Counted from the stretch's first letter, positions 1 through 8,789 are shown. The stretch: 64,000 nt of DNA from SZUA-254 sp964596065 (GCA_964596065.1 CAZQSM010000004.1:16439-80438), one strand, 5' to 3'. Notes: a model not told the origin generated them from the letters alone. Translations and numbers: made by a program.

Positions 1-1015
1 AGGCGGGCGCGCCGGGGGTTCCGTTGTTCTCATAATGCCAGAAGGAGTTCCGGGTCCTGGAGTTCAACACGCCGACGAACAGGTCCGGGTCTCCATCGGC
101 GTCGATGTCGGCGAAGGAGGCCTGATTGAATCCGACGGTCGACAGCGAGCCGTCCGGCGGGAACACGTTGGACGCGCACTCCAGCGCGGGGTCCTGGGCG
201 GTCCCGGCATTCCGGAGGTGGAAGAGGCTGTGTGAAAAGAGGTCGCCGTACACAAGGTCGGTGGTGCCGTTGCCGTCCAGGTCGCTCAGCGCGACCGCGC
301 CGAGCCCGTGCGCCGGGTTCTTGTCCGCGGCCGGCAGCCCCGCGCCACCCTGCGTGCAGGTGTCGCCCGTGATGGTGATGTCGCTGAGCCGCGTCGAGAC
401 CAGGGCGTACGCCGGGACGCCCGCGATGCCGGTGTTACGGTAATAGTTGAACGACCCGTCGGCGGAGTTGCCCGAGAGAAAATCGGGAAGCCCGTCGCCG
501 GTCATGTCGGCGATACCGGGCAGACCACCGAAACCGGCGAACAGCGGAGCGCCGGACGTGTCGCGAAGATCGTTCAACCGCACCGACCAGGAGGGATCGG
601 CCGGAGTCGCGTCGTTCCTCCAGACGCGGACACCGCTCGACCCGTCGTCGGTGAGGAGGTCGACGATGCCGTCGGCGTCGAAATCGACGAATCGGAACCA
701 GTAACTGAATGCCGCCCCGCGGAAACCCCCCTCCGGCTCGAGTGAGAACACGGGGGCGCCGGCGTCGCCGACGTTCCGGAAATAATACCGTTCGGCGTAA
801 AAATCGGAATCGAGGATGAAGAGGTCGAGGTCGCCGTCGCCGTCGAGGTCCGCGAACTGCTGCATCGGGGCGTTCAATCCGCCGGAGAGGGGTTCACGGT
901 AGGGGACCTGGTCGCGGAAAAAGGCGATTCCCGCGAGGTCCCGGACGAAATTCTGCCCCGCGGCCGGGCCGGCGAACGGGAACAGGGCGAGCCCCGCGAC
1001 CAGGGCGTTACGCAT
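1..1015 (-). CDS. Secreted FG-GAP/VCBS repeat protein (3' end outside window)
   Basis: The minus strand reads open from an ATG at 1015 through the window edge (about 338 residues, no stop). Residues 1-20 form a signal peptide (Arg at position 2, a hydrophobic core, then Ala-Ala-Gly-Gln). At least five calcium-type FG-GAP/VCBS repeats follow, for example FADLDGDGDLDLF near residue 52 and FADIDADGDPDLFVG near the edge. Such repeats usually build beta-propeller surface or secreted proteins. The start overlaps the thiI stop by 8 bases (ATGCGTAA), which suggests translational coupling. A type IX sorting domain may lie beyond the edge, but this cannot be seen. The specific function is unknown. Confidence 0.85.
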   Translation of the reverse strand, partial: MRNALVAGLALFPFAGPAAGQNFVRDLAGIAFFRDQVPYREPLSGGLNAPMQQFADLDGDGDLDLFILDSDFYAERYYFRNVGDAGAPVFSLEPEGGFRGAAFSYWFRFVDFDADGIVDLLTDDGSSGVRVWRNDATPADPSWSVRLNDLRDTSGAPLFAGFGGLPGIADMTGDGLPDFLSGNSADGSFNYYRNTGIAGVPAYALVSTRLSDITITGDTCTQGGAGLPAADKNPAHGLGAVALSDLDGNGTTDLVYGDLFSHSLFHLRNAGTAQDPALECASNVFPPDGSLSTVGFNQASFADIDADGDPDLFVGVLNSRTRNSFWHYENNGTPGAPA

Positions 1016-2213
1016 GGAGCGCGTCGGATCGTTCCACCGGTTCCGCGTGGCGATGGTGAAATCGTTCGATCGTCACGGCCGAGAGCGCCATCCGCGTGAG
1101 CTCCCGGAGGTCGAGCTTCGCCTCCTCGCCGAGGACCTGCGCGGGGTCCGCCCAGGTTCGGGGGCTCCGGGGTGCCAGGAACGAGCAGCAATCGTCGTAC
1201 GGCTGGCTCGAAAAGTCGTGCGTGCCGATCCGGCGCGACGTCGCGATCGTCTCCTCCTTGTCGGCGCCGGACAACGGTCGCAGGACCGCGATGGTCGCCG
1301 CCGCGTCGATCACGCGGATGTTTCTGAGCGTCTGGGACGCCACCTGCCCGACCGCCTCCCCGGTGACGAGGCCCTCGGCTTTTTCCCGGCCGGCGATCCT
1401 CTCGGCGATCCGGAGCATCATCCTCCGGTACAGGATGATCCGGAGCGAGGGTTCCGTCCTGAGCACGATCTCGTTCTGCACGGGGGCGAACGGGACAAGA
1501 TAGAGTTTCGACCGGTACTGGTACGGTGTGAGCACCCTGACAACGTCCCGGACGAGCCCGACGGATTGTTCGCCGGTGTAGGGCATGCTGTGGAAATGGA
1601 CGAACACGACGTTGCATCCCCTCTTCATCATCTGCCAGCACGCGACCGGGGAGTCGAAGCCGGCAGAAAGCAGGCCGACCACCCGCCCGCTCACCCCGGC
1701 CGGCAGCCCGCCGGCCCCGGGGAGCCTCCGGGAATAGACATAGGCGGTCCCGTCGGCGATTTCGACCGACACCGTCACGTCGGGATCCGAGAGGTCGGCG
1801 CGGACGCCGTACGTGCCGCACAGGCGGGCCCCGATGCGCGCGTTGGTCTCCATCGACGTGAGCGGAAACCGCTTGTCGACGCGCCGGGTGTCGACGCGGA
1901 GGGTTGCGAACTTCAGGCCGGCGAGGGACGCCTCCGAAGCCTCGCAGAGCGCCCCGACATCCTGCGCGACGCGAACGCCGGGGCAGATGTTCGCCAGTCC
2001 GAACACCCGCCCGAGCTCGCCGGCCAGCAGTCCGGCGTCCGCCGCGGATCCGGGGGTCAGTATGAATTTTCCATACCCTCCGCTGACGGAGCATTTCACG
2101 CCGGCCGCCGCGGCCGTCGCGCGGACGTTCCGCATGAGCGTCTGTTCGAAGTATTTCCGGTTTCCACCCTTGAGGACGATCTCGTGGTGGTGGAGAACGA
2201 TGACGGGGTGCAT
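1008..2213 (-). CDS. thiI: tRNA 4-thiouridine synthase ThiI
   Basis: 401 residues. ThiI adenylates U8 of tRNA for sulfur transfer and can supply sulfur for thiazole synthesis. The N-terminal ferredoxin-like and THUMP part (about 1-165) is followed by the PP-loop at residues 183-188. This reads SAGFDS, where the family normally has SGGxDS. A YDDCC segment near residue 340 matches the usual Cys-Cys region. There is no C-terminal rhodanese domain, as in most non-enterobacterial ThiI. The ATG sits 6 bases after a good -10 box, so the mRNA may be leaderless. The FG-GAP gene overlaps its 3' end. Confidence 0.9.
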   Translation of the reverse strand: MHPVIVLHHHEIVLKGGNRKYFEQTLMRNVRATAAAAGVKCSVSGGYGKFILTPGSAADAGLLAGELGRVFGLANICPGVRVAQDVGALCEASEASLAGLKFATLRVDTRRVDKRFPLTSMETNARIGARLCGTYGVRADLSDPDVTVSVEIADGTAYVYSRRLPGAGGLPAGVSGRVVGLLSAGFDSPVACWQMMKRGCNVVFVHFHSMPYTGEQSVGLVRDVVRVLTPYQYRSKLYLVPFAPVQNEIVLRTEPSLRIILYRRMMLRIAERIAGREKAEGLVTGEAVGQVASQTLRNIRVIDAAATIAVLRPLSGADKEETIATSRRIGTHDFSSQPYDDCCSFLAPRSPRTWADPAQVLGEEAKLDLRELTRMALSAVTIERFHHRHAEPVERSDALHA

Positions 2214-2219
2214 TCGTAA

Positions 2220-2248
2220 AAGATATCATTTACCGGAGGGAAAACCAA
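2220..2248 (-). promoter_or_regulatory. Putative sigma70-type promoter of thiI
   Basis: On the minus strand TTGGTT is followed after 17 bases by TATCTT, and the thiI ATG begins 6 bases after the -10 hexamer. This would place the transcription start at or next to the start codon. It shares spacing and -10 sequence with other promoter candidates in the window. It was found by eye, without scoring. Confidence 0.45.
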
Positions 2249-2300
2249 AATCAGGGACCGCCGGGGGGATGAAGTCCCGATCGCGGCGGCCGGCCGGGCG

Positions 2301-3605
2301 TCAATCCCCGGACGACCGCGACGCGCCGTGCGCGGTGAGCGCCCTCTGGAGGAGCGTCACGGGATGGATGACCTCCACCGCCGACCCCGCCTCGAGCAGG
2401 CCCCGTTGGATCTGGAGGTGGCATCCCGGGTTTCCCGTCACGACGGTCCCGGCCCCGCACCCGAGGATGTTCGCGATCTTCCGCCGGAGCAGTTCGTCGG
2501 CATCGTCGGGCCGGATGAGGTTGTAGATGCCGGCGCTCCCGCAGCAGCGCGAGGCGTCGGGGAGTTCGACGAACCGCACGCCCGGGATCGTTTGGATAAG
2601 CGCCCGGGGTTGTTTCGACACGCCCTGGCCGTGGACCAGGTGGCACGCCTCGTGGTAGGTGACCGACGCCGCCACCGACCCGCCGGACGCACCGATTCCC
2701 CGGGCGTGGAGGAATTCCGACACGTCCGCGACCGTCGCCGAAAATCGGGCGGCCCGGTCCGCCATCGCCGGATCGTCCGCGAACAGGCGCCCGTACCCCT
2801 TCATGAAGGAGCCGCAGCCGGCGGCGTTCACGACGACCGCGTCCAACCCGTCAGGAAAGAGGCCGATCGTGTCCGCGGCGAGCTCTCGGGCCCGGGTGTC
2901 ATCGCCGTTGTGGCCGTGGAGTGAACCGCAGCAGAATTGCCCCCGCGGAACGACCACGTCGAACCCGGAGCGCCTCAGGAGGTCCGCGGTACCGGAGTGG
3001 ACCGAGGGGAACGTCTCATTCATCACGCAGCCCGTGAAGAGCCCCGTCCGGCCGGCCGGCGCGCCGCGGCCCCGCAGGAGGTCGGGCACCGCGGAAAGGT
3101 AGGAGCGGTCGGCGACGTCGGGGAGCGACAGGACGATCCGGCGGATGGCGTCCGGGAAGACGTTCAGGATTCCGGAGCGTTCAACCGCCTCCCTCAGCCC
3201 CGACCGGCGGTAGCCCCGCATCAACCGGGCGAAGAGCCCGAAGCCGGCCGCAGACCCGAAAATGACCCGGAGGAGGACAAATTTCCTGAACCGGAGAGTG
3301 AACGGTTCGAGCTTCCGGTCGCGGACGATGCCGCGCGCCATCTCCACGATTTCTCCGTACCGGACCCCCGCCGGGCAGGCTGGCTCGCACGCCCGGCAGT
3401 CGAGGCAGAAATTCATCTCGTCGGCGAACGCCCGTCCCGGCACCAGCGAACCATCGAGCACCGACCGCACGAGGCGGATCCTCCCGCGGGGGGACGAGGC
3501 CTCGTCGAGCGTCATCTCGTAGGTGGGGCACGAGGGGAGGCAGAGACCGCAGTGGAGGCAGGTGTTGAGCACGGCGTCGATATGTTCCCGGCCCGGTCCC
3601 CTCAC
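2301..3605 (-). CDS. glcF: Glycolate oxidase iron-sulfur subunit (GlcF-like CCG protein)
   Basis: 434 residues. The protein probably passes electrons from a GlcD-type flavoprotein oxidising a 2-hydroxy acid (glycolate or lactate) to the quinone pool. Two [4Fe-4S] ferredoxin motifs are visible: Cys16/19/22/26 and Cys67/70/73/77. Two CCG domains follow (FCCGSLHG near 220; CHL and RCCGSAG near 335-375). The start is a GTG one base after the rhomboid TGA, with GGGAGG upstream, so the two genes are coupled. Its partner glcD lies two genes upstream in the same transcription unit. The real substrate is not shown by the sequence. Confidence 0.88.
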   Translation of the reverse strand: MRGPGREHIDAVLNTCLHCGLCLPSCPTYEMTLDEASSPRGRIRLVRSVLDGSLVPGRAFADEMNFCLDCRACEPACPAGVRYGEIVEMARGIVRDRKLEPFTLRFRKFVLLRVIFGSAAGFGLFARLMRGYRRSGLREAVERSGILNVFPDAIRRIVLSLPDVADRSYLSAVPDLLRGRGAPAGRTGLFTGCVMNETFPSVHSGTADLLRRSGFDVVVPRGQFCCGSLHGHNGDDTRARELAADTIGLFPDGLDAVVVNAAGCGSFMKGYGRLFADDPAMADRAARFSATVADVSEFLHARGIGASGGSVAASVTYHEACHLVHGQGVSKQPRALIQTIPGVRFVELPDASRCCGSAGIYNLIRPDDADELLRRKIANILGCGAGTVVTGNPGCHLQIQRGLLEAGSAVEVIHPVTLLQRALTAHGASRSSGD

Positions 3606-3606
3606 C

Positions 3607-4275
3607 TCAGGCGCGCCTCCCGAGCAGCGGCAGAAGCGCGGCCCCCGCGACGAAGCCCCCGATATGGGCCCACCACGCGACCCCTCCGGCGTCGGCCCCG
3701 ATCTGCAGCGCGAGGAGCCCGCTCCCGATCTGCATCAGGAACCAGAGCCCGAGAAAGACGAACGCGGGGAGTTCGATCAGCTGGAAAAAGACGAAGATCG
3801 GGATGAGCGTCAGTACCCTCGCGCGCGGGAAGAGGATGACGTAGGCCCCCAGCACCCCGGCGATGGCGCCGCTCGCCCCCACCATCGGGACGACCGAGGT
3901 CGGTTCGATGTACACCTGCGTCGCCGCGGCCGCGGCGCCCGTCATCAGGTAGAACAGGACGAATCGGCCGTGCCCGAACCGGTCCTCGATGTTGTCCCCG
4001 AAGACGTAGAGAAAGACCATGTTGCCCAGGAGGTGCATCCATCCCCCGTGGAGAAACATCGAGGTGAAGAACGAGAGGTAGGCGACCGGGTCGTCCGCGT
4101 AGGTGTCCAGCGCTTCGCTCACGCGAGAGGGAACCACGCCCAGCGACGCGAAGAGCCGTCCGAGATCCTCCCCGAGCGAAAGTTCGAAGAGAAAGACCGC
4201 GGCGTTCAGGCCGATCAGCGCATAGACGACGTACGGGACCGAACGGGACGGGTTGGTGTCTCTCAGGGGGATCAT
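3607..4275 (-). CDS. Rhomboid family intramembrane serine protease
   Basis: 222 residues with about six membrane segments. Catalytic Ser135 lies in GASGAIAG and His204 in AHIGGF, the standard rhomboid dyad, and a HGGWMHLLGNM segment provides the conserved histidine/asparagine loop. It cleaves membrane-spanning substrates; which one is unknown. It lies between an esterase gene and glcF inside the glcD-glcF transcription unit. A second rhomboid at 24890-25639 also adjoins a CCG-type Fe-S protein, which hints at a functional link (inference). Confidence 0.9.
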   Translation of the reverse strand: MIPLRDTNPSRSVPYVVYALIGLNAAVFLFELSLGEDLGRLFASLGVVPSRVSEALDTYADDPVAYLSFFTSMFLHGGWMHLLGNMVFLYVFGDNIEDRFGHGRFVLFYLMTGAAAAATQVYIEPTSVVPMVGASGAIAGVLGAYVILFPRARVLTLIPIFVFFQLIELPAFVFLGLWFLMQIGSGLLALQIGADAGGVAWWAHIGGFVAGAALLPLLGRRA

Positions 4276-4284
4276 CGCGGGGGT

Positions 4285-4941
4285 TCAGCGGTCGAGGAGC
4301 GGGGCGAACCACGCCATCATGTCGCCGAGGCTCTCCTCGTTGATCTGATGCCCCATGTCGTATTCGCGGTAGGTGACGACTGCGCCGTGAGATTCCAGCA
4401 GCTCCTTCGCCCGCCTGCTGTAGGCGAACGGGATCACGGGGTCGTAAATGCCGTGGGCGACGAAGAAGGGCTTCCCCTTCACTCCCTCCCACCGGAACGT
4501 GAGCCCGGCATCCTCGGGCACGTACCCGCTGTTCGCGATCACGCCGGCGAGCAGTTCCGGCCGGGTGAGCGCGACCGCGAGGGACATGATCGATCCCATG
4601 CTGAATCCCCCGCAGTAGAGCCTGCCCGGATCGATGCCATGGCGTTCGACCGCTTCGGCGATGAACGCCAGCAGCGTGTCGTAACTCGACCGGAACATCG
4701 CGGCGTCCGGCCTGCCGATCTCCTCCAGGTCGTACCAGGTGTACCCGCCCCCGTTCGCGAACGGGTGCGGCGCCCGGGGCGCGATGATAAGCAGCCGGTC
4801 GTCGAAGTACTCGGAGAGGCCGAGCAGGTCGTCTTCGTCGGCGCCCCGGCCGTGGAGGAGGATCAGCGCCGGCGGTTTGCCGGGGCCGCTCCTCCTGGGC
4901 TGGAGGAATTTATAGACAAGGGAACGTTGTTCGCGGCTCAC
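4285..4941 (-). CDS. Alpha/beta hydrolase, phospholipase/carboxylesterase family
   Basis: 218 residues, the usual size of the short carboxylesterase/acyl-protein-thioesterase-like family. An LLHGRG oxyanion segment is near residue 30, the nucleophile Ser114 is in GFSMGS, the catalytic Asp is in GIYDPVIP and His in DMGHQIN. The protein is probably cytoplasmic, with no signal peptide. The start is a GTG 4 bases after the glcD stop, and no better start is apparent. The substrate is unknown. Its place between glcD and glcF suggests release of a hydroxy acid from an ester, but this is inference. Confidence 0.85.
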   Translation of the reverse strand: MSREQRSLVYKFLQPRRSGPGKPPALILLHGRGADEDDLLGLSEYFDDRLLIIAPRAPHPFANGGGYTWYDLEEIGRPDAAMFRSSYDTLLAFIAEAVERHGIDPGRLYCGGFSMGSIMSLAVALTRPELLAGVIANSGYVPEDAGLTFRWEGVKGKPFFVAHGIYDPVIPFAYSRRAKELLESHGAVVTYREYDMGHQINEESLGDMMAWFAPLLDR

Positions 4942-4945
4942 GGCG

Positions 4946-6400
4946 TCATACCCACGCCACGTCTTCGAATTTCCGTATCTGCTCGCGGGAGCTCGGCATC
5001 CGCCCCTCGCACCGCGGTTCGCAGTCGAGGATCTTCCCGGGGTTGAGGATGAGATTCGGGTCGAGCGCCTCCTTCAGCTTTCGCATCATCATCATCGAGG
5101 GGGACCCCACCATTTTTTCAAGCAACGGTTTCTTGAACAGGCCGACGCCGTGCTCGCCGGTGATCGTCCCGCCGAGGGCGATCGCCGCCTCCTCGACCTC
5201 CATCACCGTCCTGTGCGCCCTCCGGAATTCCCCGGCGTCGCGTTCGTCGGTGAGGTAGTTCGGGTGGAGGTTCCCGTCACCGGCGTGGCCGAAGGTGCCG
5301 ATCCTGATGTCGTTCCTCCGCCCGATCTCCCCGATCTTCCGTACAAGGGCGGCCAGCTCGGTCCGCGGGACGGCCACGTCTTCCATGATGGTGGTCGGCC
5401 TGACGCGGGCGAGCGAGGTGAACGCCGATCGGCGCGCGACCTTCAACCTGTCGGATTCGGCGGCCCCCGAGGCCACCGTCACCGACGAGGCTCCGCACTC
5501 CGTGAAAATGGCCGCGATCCTGGCGCTGTCCCGCCCGACCACCTCCGGATGGCCGTCAGTCTCCGCGAGCAGGAGGGCGCCCGCGTCCGTGGGCAGGCCG
5601 AGGCGGGCGTATTCCTCGACGCAGCGGATCGTGGTGTTGTCGAGGAATTCGAGCATCGCCGGGAGGATCCGGGCCGACACCACCGCGGAGACGGCGGCCG
5701 CCGCCGATTCCATCCGCGGAAACGCCGCCAGGAGTGTCCGTGAAGCTTCCGGTTTGGGGAGGATCCGGAGGAGGATTTTGGTGATGATGCCGAGCGTGCC
5801 CTCGGACCCGACGAGCACGTCCCGCAGATTGTAGCCGGCCACGTCCTTCGCCGACTTCCCCCCCGTCCAGAGGATTTCGCCCGTCGGGAGGACCACTTCG
5901 AGCCCCATCACGTAGTTCTTCGTGACCCCGTATTTGAGCCCCCGGAGCCCCCCTGAGTTCTCGGCGACGTTCCCCCCGATGGTGGAGATCGCCGCGCTCC
6001 CGGGATCGGGCGGATAGAGGAAGCCGAGGGCATCGACCTCACGCTGCAGCTTCGCGGTGATCACGCCGGGTTCGACGGTGACGGTCTGGTTGTCGGCGTC
6101 GATTTCGAGGATCCGGTTCCGGTGGGCCATCAGGACGACGACCGAGCCTTTCACCGGCAGGGCCCCCCCGCTCAGTCCTGTCCCGGAGCCGCGGGGAACG
6201 AGCGGCGTCCCGGTCTCGTTGGCGAGCCTGACGATGGAGGAGATTTCGGCCGGCGAGTTCGGCCTGACGACGCAGAGCGGGAGCTGCGGAGGCAGGGCGG
6301 TCGCGTCGTACGAATGGGCGACGAGCGCCTCCGGCGAATCGAACACGTTGTCGTGCCCGACGATTTCTCCCAGGCGGCGTGCGATCGTGCGCGAGGTCAT
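4946..6400 (-). CDS. glcD: FAD-linked 2-hydroxy-acid oxidase subunit GlcD
   Basis: 484 residues. The N-terminal PCMH-type FAD-binding domain (about 35-215) includes PRGSGTGLSGG and GSEGTLGIITK. The C-terminal FAD-oxidase domain carries GHAGDGNLHPN and TGEHGVGLFKK, typical of the glycolate/D-lactate dehydrogenase group. It should oxidise a 2-hydroxy acid and hand electrons to the CCG protein GlcF encoded at 2301-3605. The first gene of the unit, it has a promoter candidate 9 bases before its ATG. The substrate could equally be D-lactate or another hydroxy acid. Confidence 0.92.
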   Translation of the reverse strand: MTSRTIARRLGEIVGHDNVFDSPEALVAHSYDATALPPQLPLCVVRPNSPAEISSIVRLANETGTPLVPRGSGTGLSGGALPVKGSVVVLMAHRNRILEIDADNQTVTVEPGVITAKLQREVDALGFLYPPDPGSAAISTIGGNVAENSGGLRGLKYGVTKNYVMGLEVVLPTGEILWTGGKSAKDVAGYNLRDVLVGSEGTLGIITKILLRILPKPEASRTLLAAFPRMESAAAAVSAVVSARILPAMLEFLDNTTIRCVEEYARLGLPTDAGALLLAETDGHPEVVGRDSARIAAIFTECGASSVTVASGAAESDRLKVARRSAFTSLARVRPTTIMEDVAVPRTELAALVRKIGEIGRRNDIRIGTFGHAGDGNLHPNYLTDERDAGEFRRAHRTVMEVEEAAIALGGTITGEHGVGLFKKPLLEKMVGSPSMMMMRKLKEALDPNLILNPGKILDCEPRCEGRMPSSREQIRKFEDVAWV

Positions 6401-6409
6401 GCTTCAGGG

Positions 6410-6438
6410 AACGTACGCAGAGGTGGGCTGAAATGCAA
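6410..6438 (-). promoter_or_regulatory. Putative promoter of the glcD-esterase-rhomboid-glcF unit
   Basis: TTGCAT, 17 bases, then TACGTT on the minus strand. The glcD ATG begins 9 bases after the -10 hexamer, so any leader would be only a few bases long. The -35 sequence and spacing match those at tyrS and tRNA-Met. Confidence 0.5.
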
Positions 6439-6471
6439 GGAGGGTGGGTCCGGGTCCGGCCACCCGGCGTT

Positions 6472-7494
6472 TCAGGATCCCGGGAAGGAACGGCCGACGG
6501 CCCGGGCCACGACGGCCACTTCCCGCACGAGCCTCCCGAACCGTTCGGGGTCGAGCGATTGTTCCCCGTCGGAGAACGACTCCGCAGGCCGCGGATGGAC
6601 CTCGACCATCAGGCCGTCCGCGCCGGCGGCGACCGCGGCGCGGCTCATGGGGACGATGAGGTCGTGCCTGCCGGTGCCGTGGCTCGGATCGACGATGATC
6701 GGGAGGTGCGAAACACCCTTCACCGCCGGTACGATGTTGAGATCGAGCGTGTTCCGGGAATATTCGACGAACGTCCTGATTCCCCGTTCGCAGAGGACGA
6801 CATTCGGGTTGCCGCCCGAAAGGATGTATTCGGCGCTCATAAGGAATTCCGTCATGGTGGCCGAAAAATGTCGTTTCAGCAGGACCGGCTTCCGGATCCG
6901 CGAGAGGGCCCTCAGCAGGTTCGTGTTGTGCATGTTCCGGGCGCCCACCTGCAGCATGTCGGCGTAGTCGGCCACGATCGCCACGTCGCCCGATTCCATC
7001 ACCTCGGTCACGACCGGGAGGCCGGTGCGTTCGCGGGCGGCCGCGAGGTGTTTCAGTCCGGCCTCGCCCAGGCCCTGGAACGCGTACGGGCTGGTCCGGG
7101 GTTTGTAGGCGCCCCCCCGCAGGAGCGTGGCGCCCGCCGCCTGCACCGCGGCGGCCGTCGAGACCACCTGTTCCTCCGACTCGACCGAGCAGGGGCCCGC
7201 GATGACGACGATGGCGGTGCCGCCGATCGGGACACCGCGGACGTCCACGACCGTGTCCTCCGGTCTCAGTTCCCTGCTGGCGAGCTTGTACGGCTTCAGG
7301 ATGGCGATGACGTTTTCCACCCCCGGCAGCAGCAGGAACGACTCCCGCCTCACCTTCCGTTCATCCCCGATGATGCCGACGATCGTGCGTTCCACACCCT
7401 TCGAGACGTGCGGGGTGAGCCCCGCCTCGCCGATCCTCCGGACCACCCCGGCGATCTGGCCTTCGGTGGCGGACGCCTTGAGAACGATGATCAT
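6472..7494 (-). CDS. aroF: 3-deoxy-7-phosphoheptulonate synthase (DAHP synthase, type I-beta)
   Basis: 340 residues. It catalyses the first step of the shikimate pathway, condensing phosphoenolpyruvate with erythrose 4-phosphate. A ferredoxin-like regulatory domain occupies about residues 1-70, as in the Thermotoga-type enzyme. The TIM barrel follows with AGPCSVE (metal cysteine), GGAYKPRTSPYAFQG, KRHF, and the DPSHGTG and EVHP metal ligands. There is no chorismate mutase fusion. The N-terminal domain suggests feedback control by aromatic amino acids. It lies downstream of a terminator-like hairpin, so it may have its own promoter, which was not identified. Confidence 0.93.
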   Translation of the reverse strand: MIIVLKASATEGQIAGVVRRIGEAGLTPHVSKGVERTIVGIIGDERKVRRESFLLLPGVENVIAILKPYKLASRELRPEDTVVDVRGVPIGGTAIVVIAGPCSVESEEQVVSTAAAVQAAGATLLRGGAYKPRTSPYAFQGLGEAGLKHLAAARERTGLPVVTEVMESGDVAIVADYADMLQVGARNMHNTNLLRALSRIRKPVLLKRHFSATMTEFLMSAEYILSGGNPNVVLCERGIRTFVEYSRNTLDLNIVPAVKGVSHLPIIVDPSHGTGRHDLIVPMSRAAVAAGADGLMVEVHPRPAESFSDGEQSLDPERFGRLVREVAVVARAVGRSFPGS

Positions 7495-7507
7495 CCCCGG
7501 CGGCCGG

Positions 7508-7537
7508 AAAAGAAAACCCCGCCCCGGGAGGGCAGGG
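7508..7537 (-). terminator. Rho-independent terminator after the type IX-sorted protein gene
   Basis: Read on the minus strand, an 8-bp stem (CCCTGCCC with GGGCGGGG, one G-T pair) has a 5-base loop and is followed by TTTTCTTTT. It lies between the stop at 7582 and aroF. Confidence 0.6.
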
Positions 7538-7581
7538 TGGAGACGTGCCGATGGGGCGCGGGCGCGTGTTCCGCAGCGGGT

Positions 7582-8724
7582 CTATTTGAGGACATTCAGC
7601 TTCTTCACGTTGACGTATGCGCCGTAGACGATCCGGCAGAGATAGACGCCGCTCGGGAGGCCGGCGGCGTCAAAGGTCGCCTCGTACGATCCCGGGCTCA
7701 ATTCGTCGTCGACGAGCAGCGCCGCTTCCCGTCCGATCAGATCGTAGACCCTGAGGGACACGCGCCCGGTCGTCGGAATCATGAACGGGATCACCGTTGA
7801 GGGATTGAACGGGTTCGGATAGTTCTGGGAAAGGGTGAACCGCTCCGGCGCGGTCGGCGAGGTCTGCCGCACGCCGGTGGCGGCACCGACGTTCCGGCTG
7901 AGCGTCAGCGTGGAGATCTCGGCGATGCCCCCGGCGTATCCCGTGTCCGCCTGTTCCGGTGAGACGACCGTCCCGTCCCCCGTGATGAAGGTGACCTGGA
8001 CCGATTTATCGCGGCCCGCGAATGAATTTCCGGCATAATATTCATACACCTCCGTTCCGGTGGTGCGCAGGGCCGGCAGGAGGATCGTCTTCCTCGCCCC
8101 GGGGCTCGCGACCGCCTCGGGCAGGACGATCTCCCCCCAGCCGTCGCACTCCACGGTGGTCGTCGTGACGGTAAAATCGCCCCCCGCCGAATCGGAGTAG
8201 AGGGTATCGATGCCGGTCCTGGACGTTCCGATCGTCAGCGGGAGGGGCATCACCAGGCGCATCGGGAGGTACCGTTCCACGATGATCGTGTCGATGAACG
8301 GAAGCCAGAACTGGCGGGAGTACCGTCCGAGCAGGTACAATCCGTCAGCCCGGAGGAGTGAGTAGGTAACCTGCGAAATTTCCGCGCCACTGTCGGGTTG
8401 CCAGACGTAGGGCAGACAGAGGTTCGCGTTCGGAAATTCCTCCGCGCCGGGCTGTCCGGCGGGCGCCCGGTAGGTCATCGACGCCGAATCCCTGAAATCC
8501 GGCGTGGGAAATCCGCTGAGATCGAACGTCTGCTCCGACGGGGCGGCCTGGCCGAGATCGACCATCGGGTAGGGGAAATAGGTGGCATGGTACGACATCC
8601 GCTCGCCGTTGAGATAGATGCTCACGTCGGTCTGGTTGATGGTGATCTGGGCGTCCGCGGGTGACACGGGCAGGAGCGACGCGGCGAGGATCAGGACGAC
8701 CGGTACCAATGTTCTCGTCGGCAT
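7582..8724 (-). CDS. Exported protein with type IX secretion sorting domain
   Basis: About 380 residues. A signal peptide (PTRTLVPVVLILAASLLP, ending Ala-Asp-Ala) is followed by a body of about 270 residues that I do not recognise. A type A sorting domain fills the last 80 residues (SQNYPNPFNPSTVIPF, then VYDLIGREAALLV and GLPSGVYLCRI, ending in KKLNVLK). Such domains direct secretion through the Por/type IX system and are then cleaved. The ATG at 8724 was chosen. A TTG at 8733 is possible but has no ribosome-binding site, while AAGGA lies only 1-2 bases before the ATG. The gene is monocistronic, with its own promoter and terminator. Confidence 0.85.
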   Translation of the reverse strand: MPTRTLVPVVLILAASLLPVSPADAQITINQTDVSIYLNGERMSYHATYFPYPMVDLGQAAPSEQTFDLSGFPTPDFRDSASMTYRAPAGQPGAEEFPNANLCLPYVWQPDSGAEISQVTYSLLRADGLYLLGRYSRQFWLPFIDTIIVERYLPMRLVMPLPLTIGTSRTGIDTLYSDSAGGDFTVTTTTVECDGWGEIVLPEAVASPGARKTILLPALRTTGTEVYEYYAGNSFAGRDKSVQVTFITGDGTVVSPEQADTGYAGGIAEISTLTLSRNVGAATGVRQTSPTAPERFTLSQNYPNPFNPSTVIPFMIPTTGRVSLRVYDLIGREAALLVDDELSPGSYEATFDAAGLPSGVYLCRIVYGAYVNVKKLNVLK

Positions 8725-8789
8725 TTCCTTCAATCTACCGGATGGTGAGTCACCGCAATCACGCGCGGAGGTTCCCGCAGGGACCCGGA

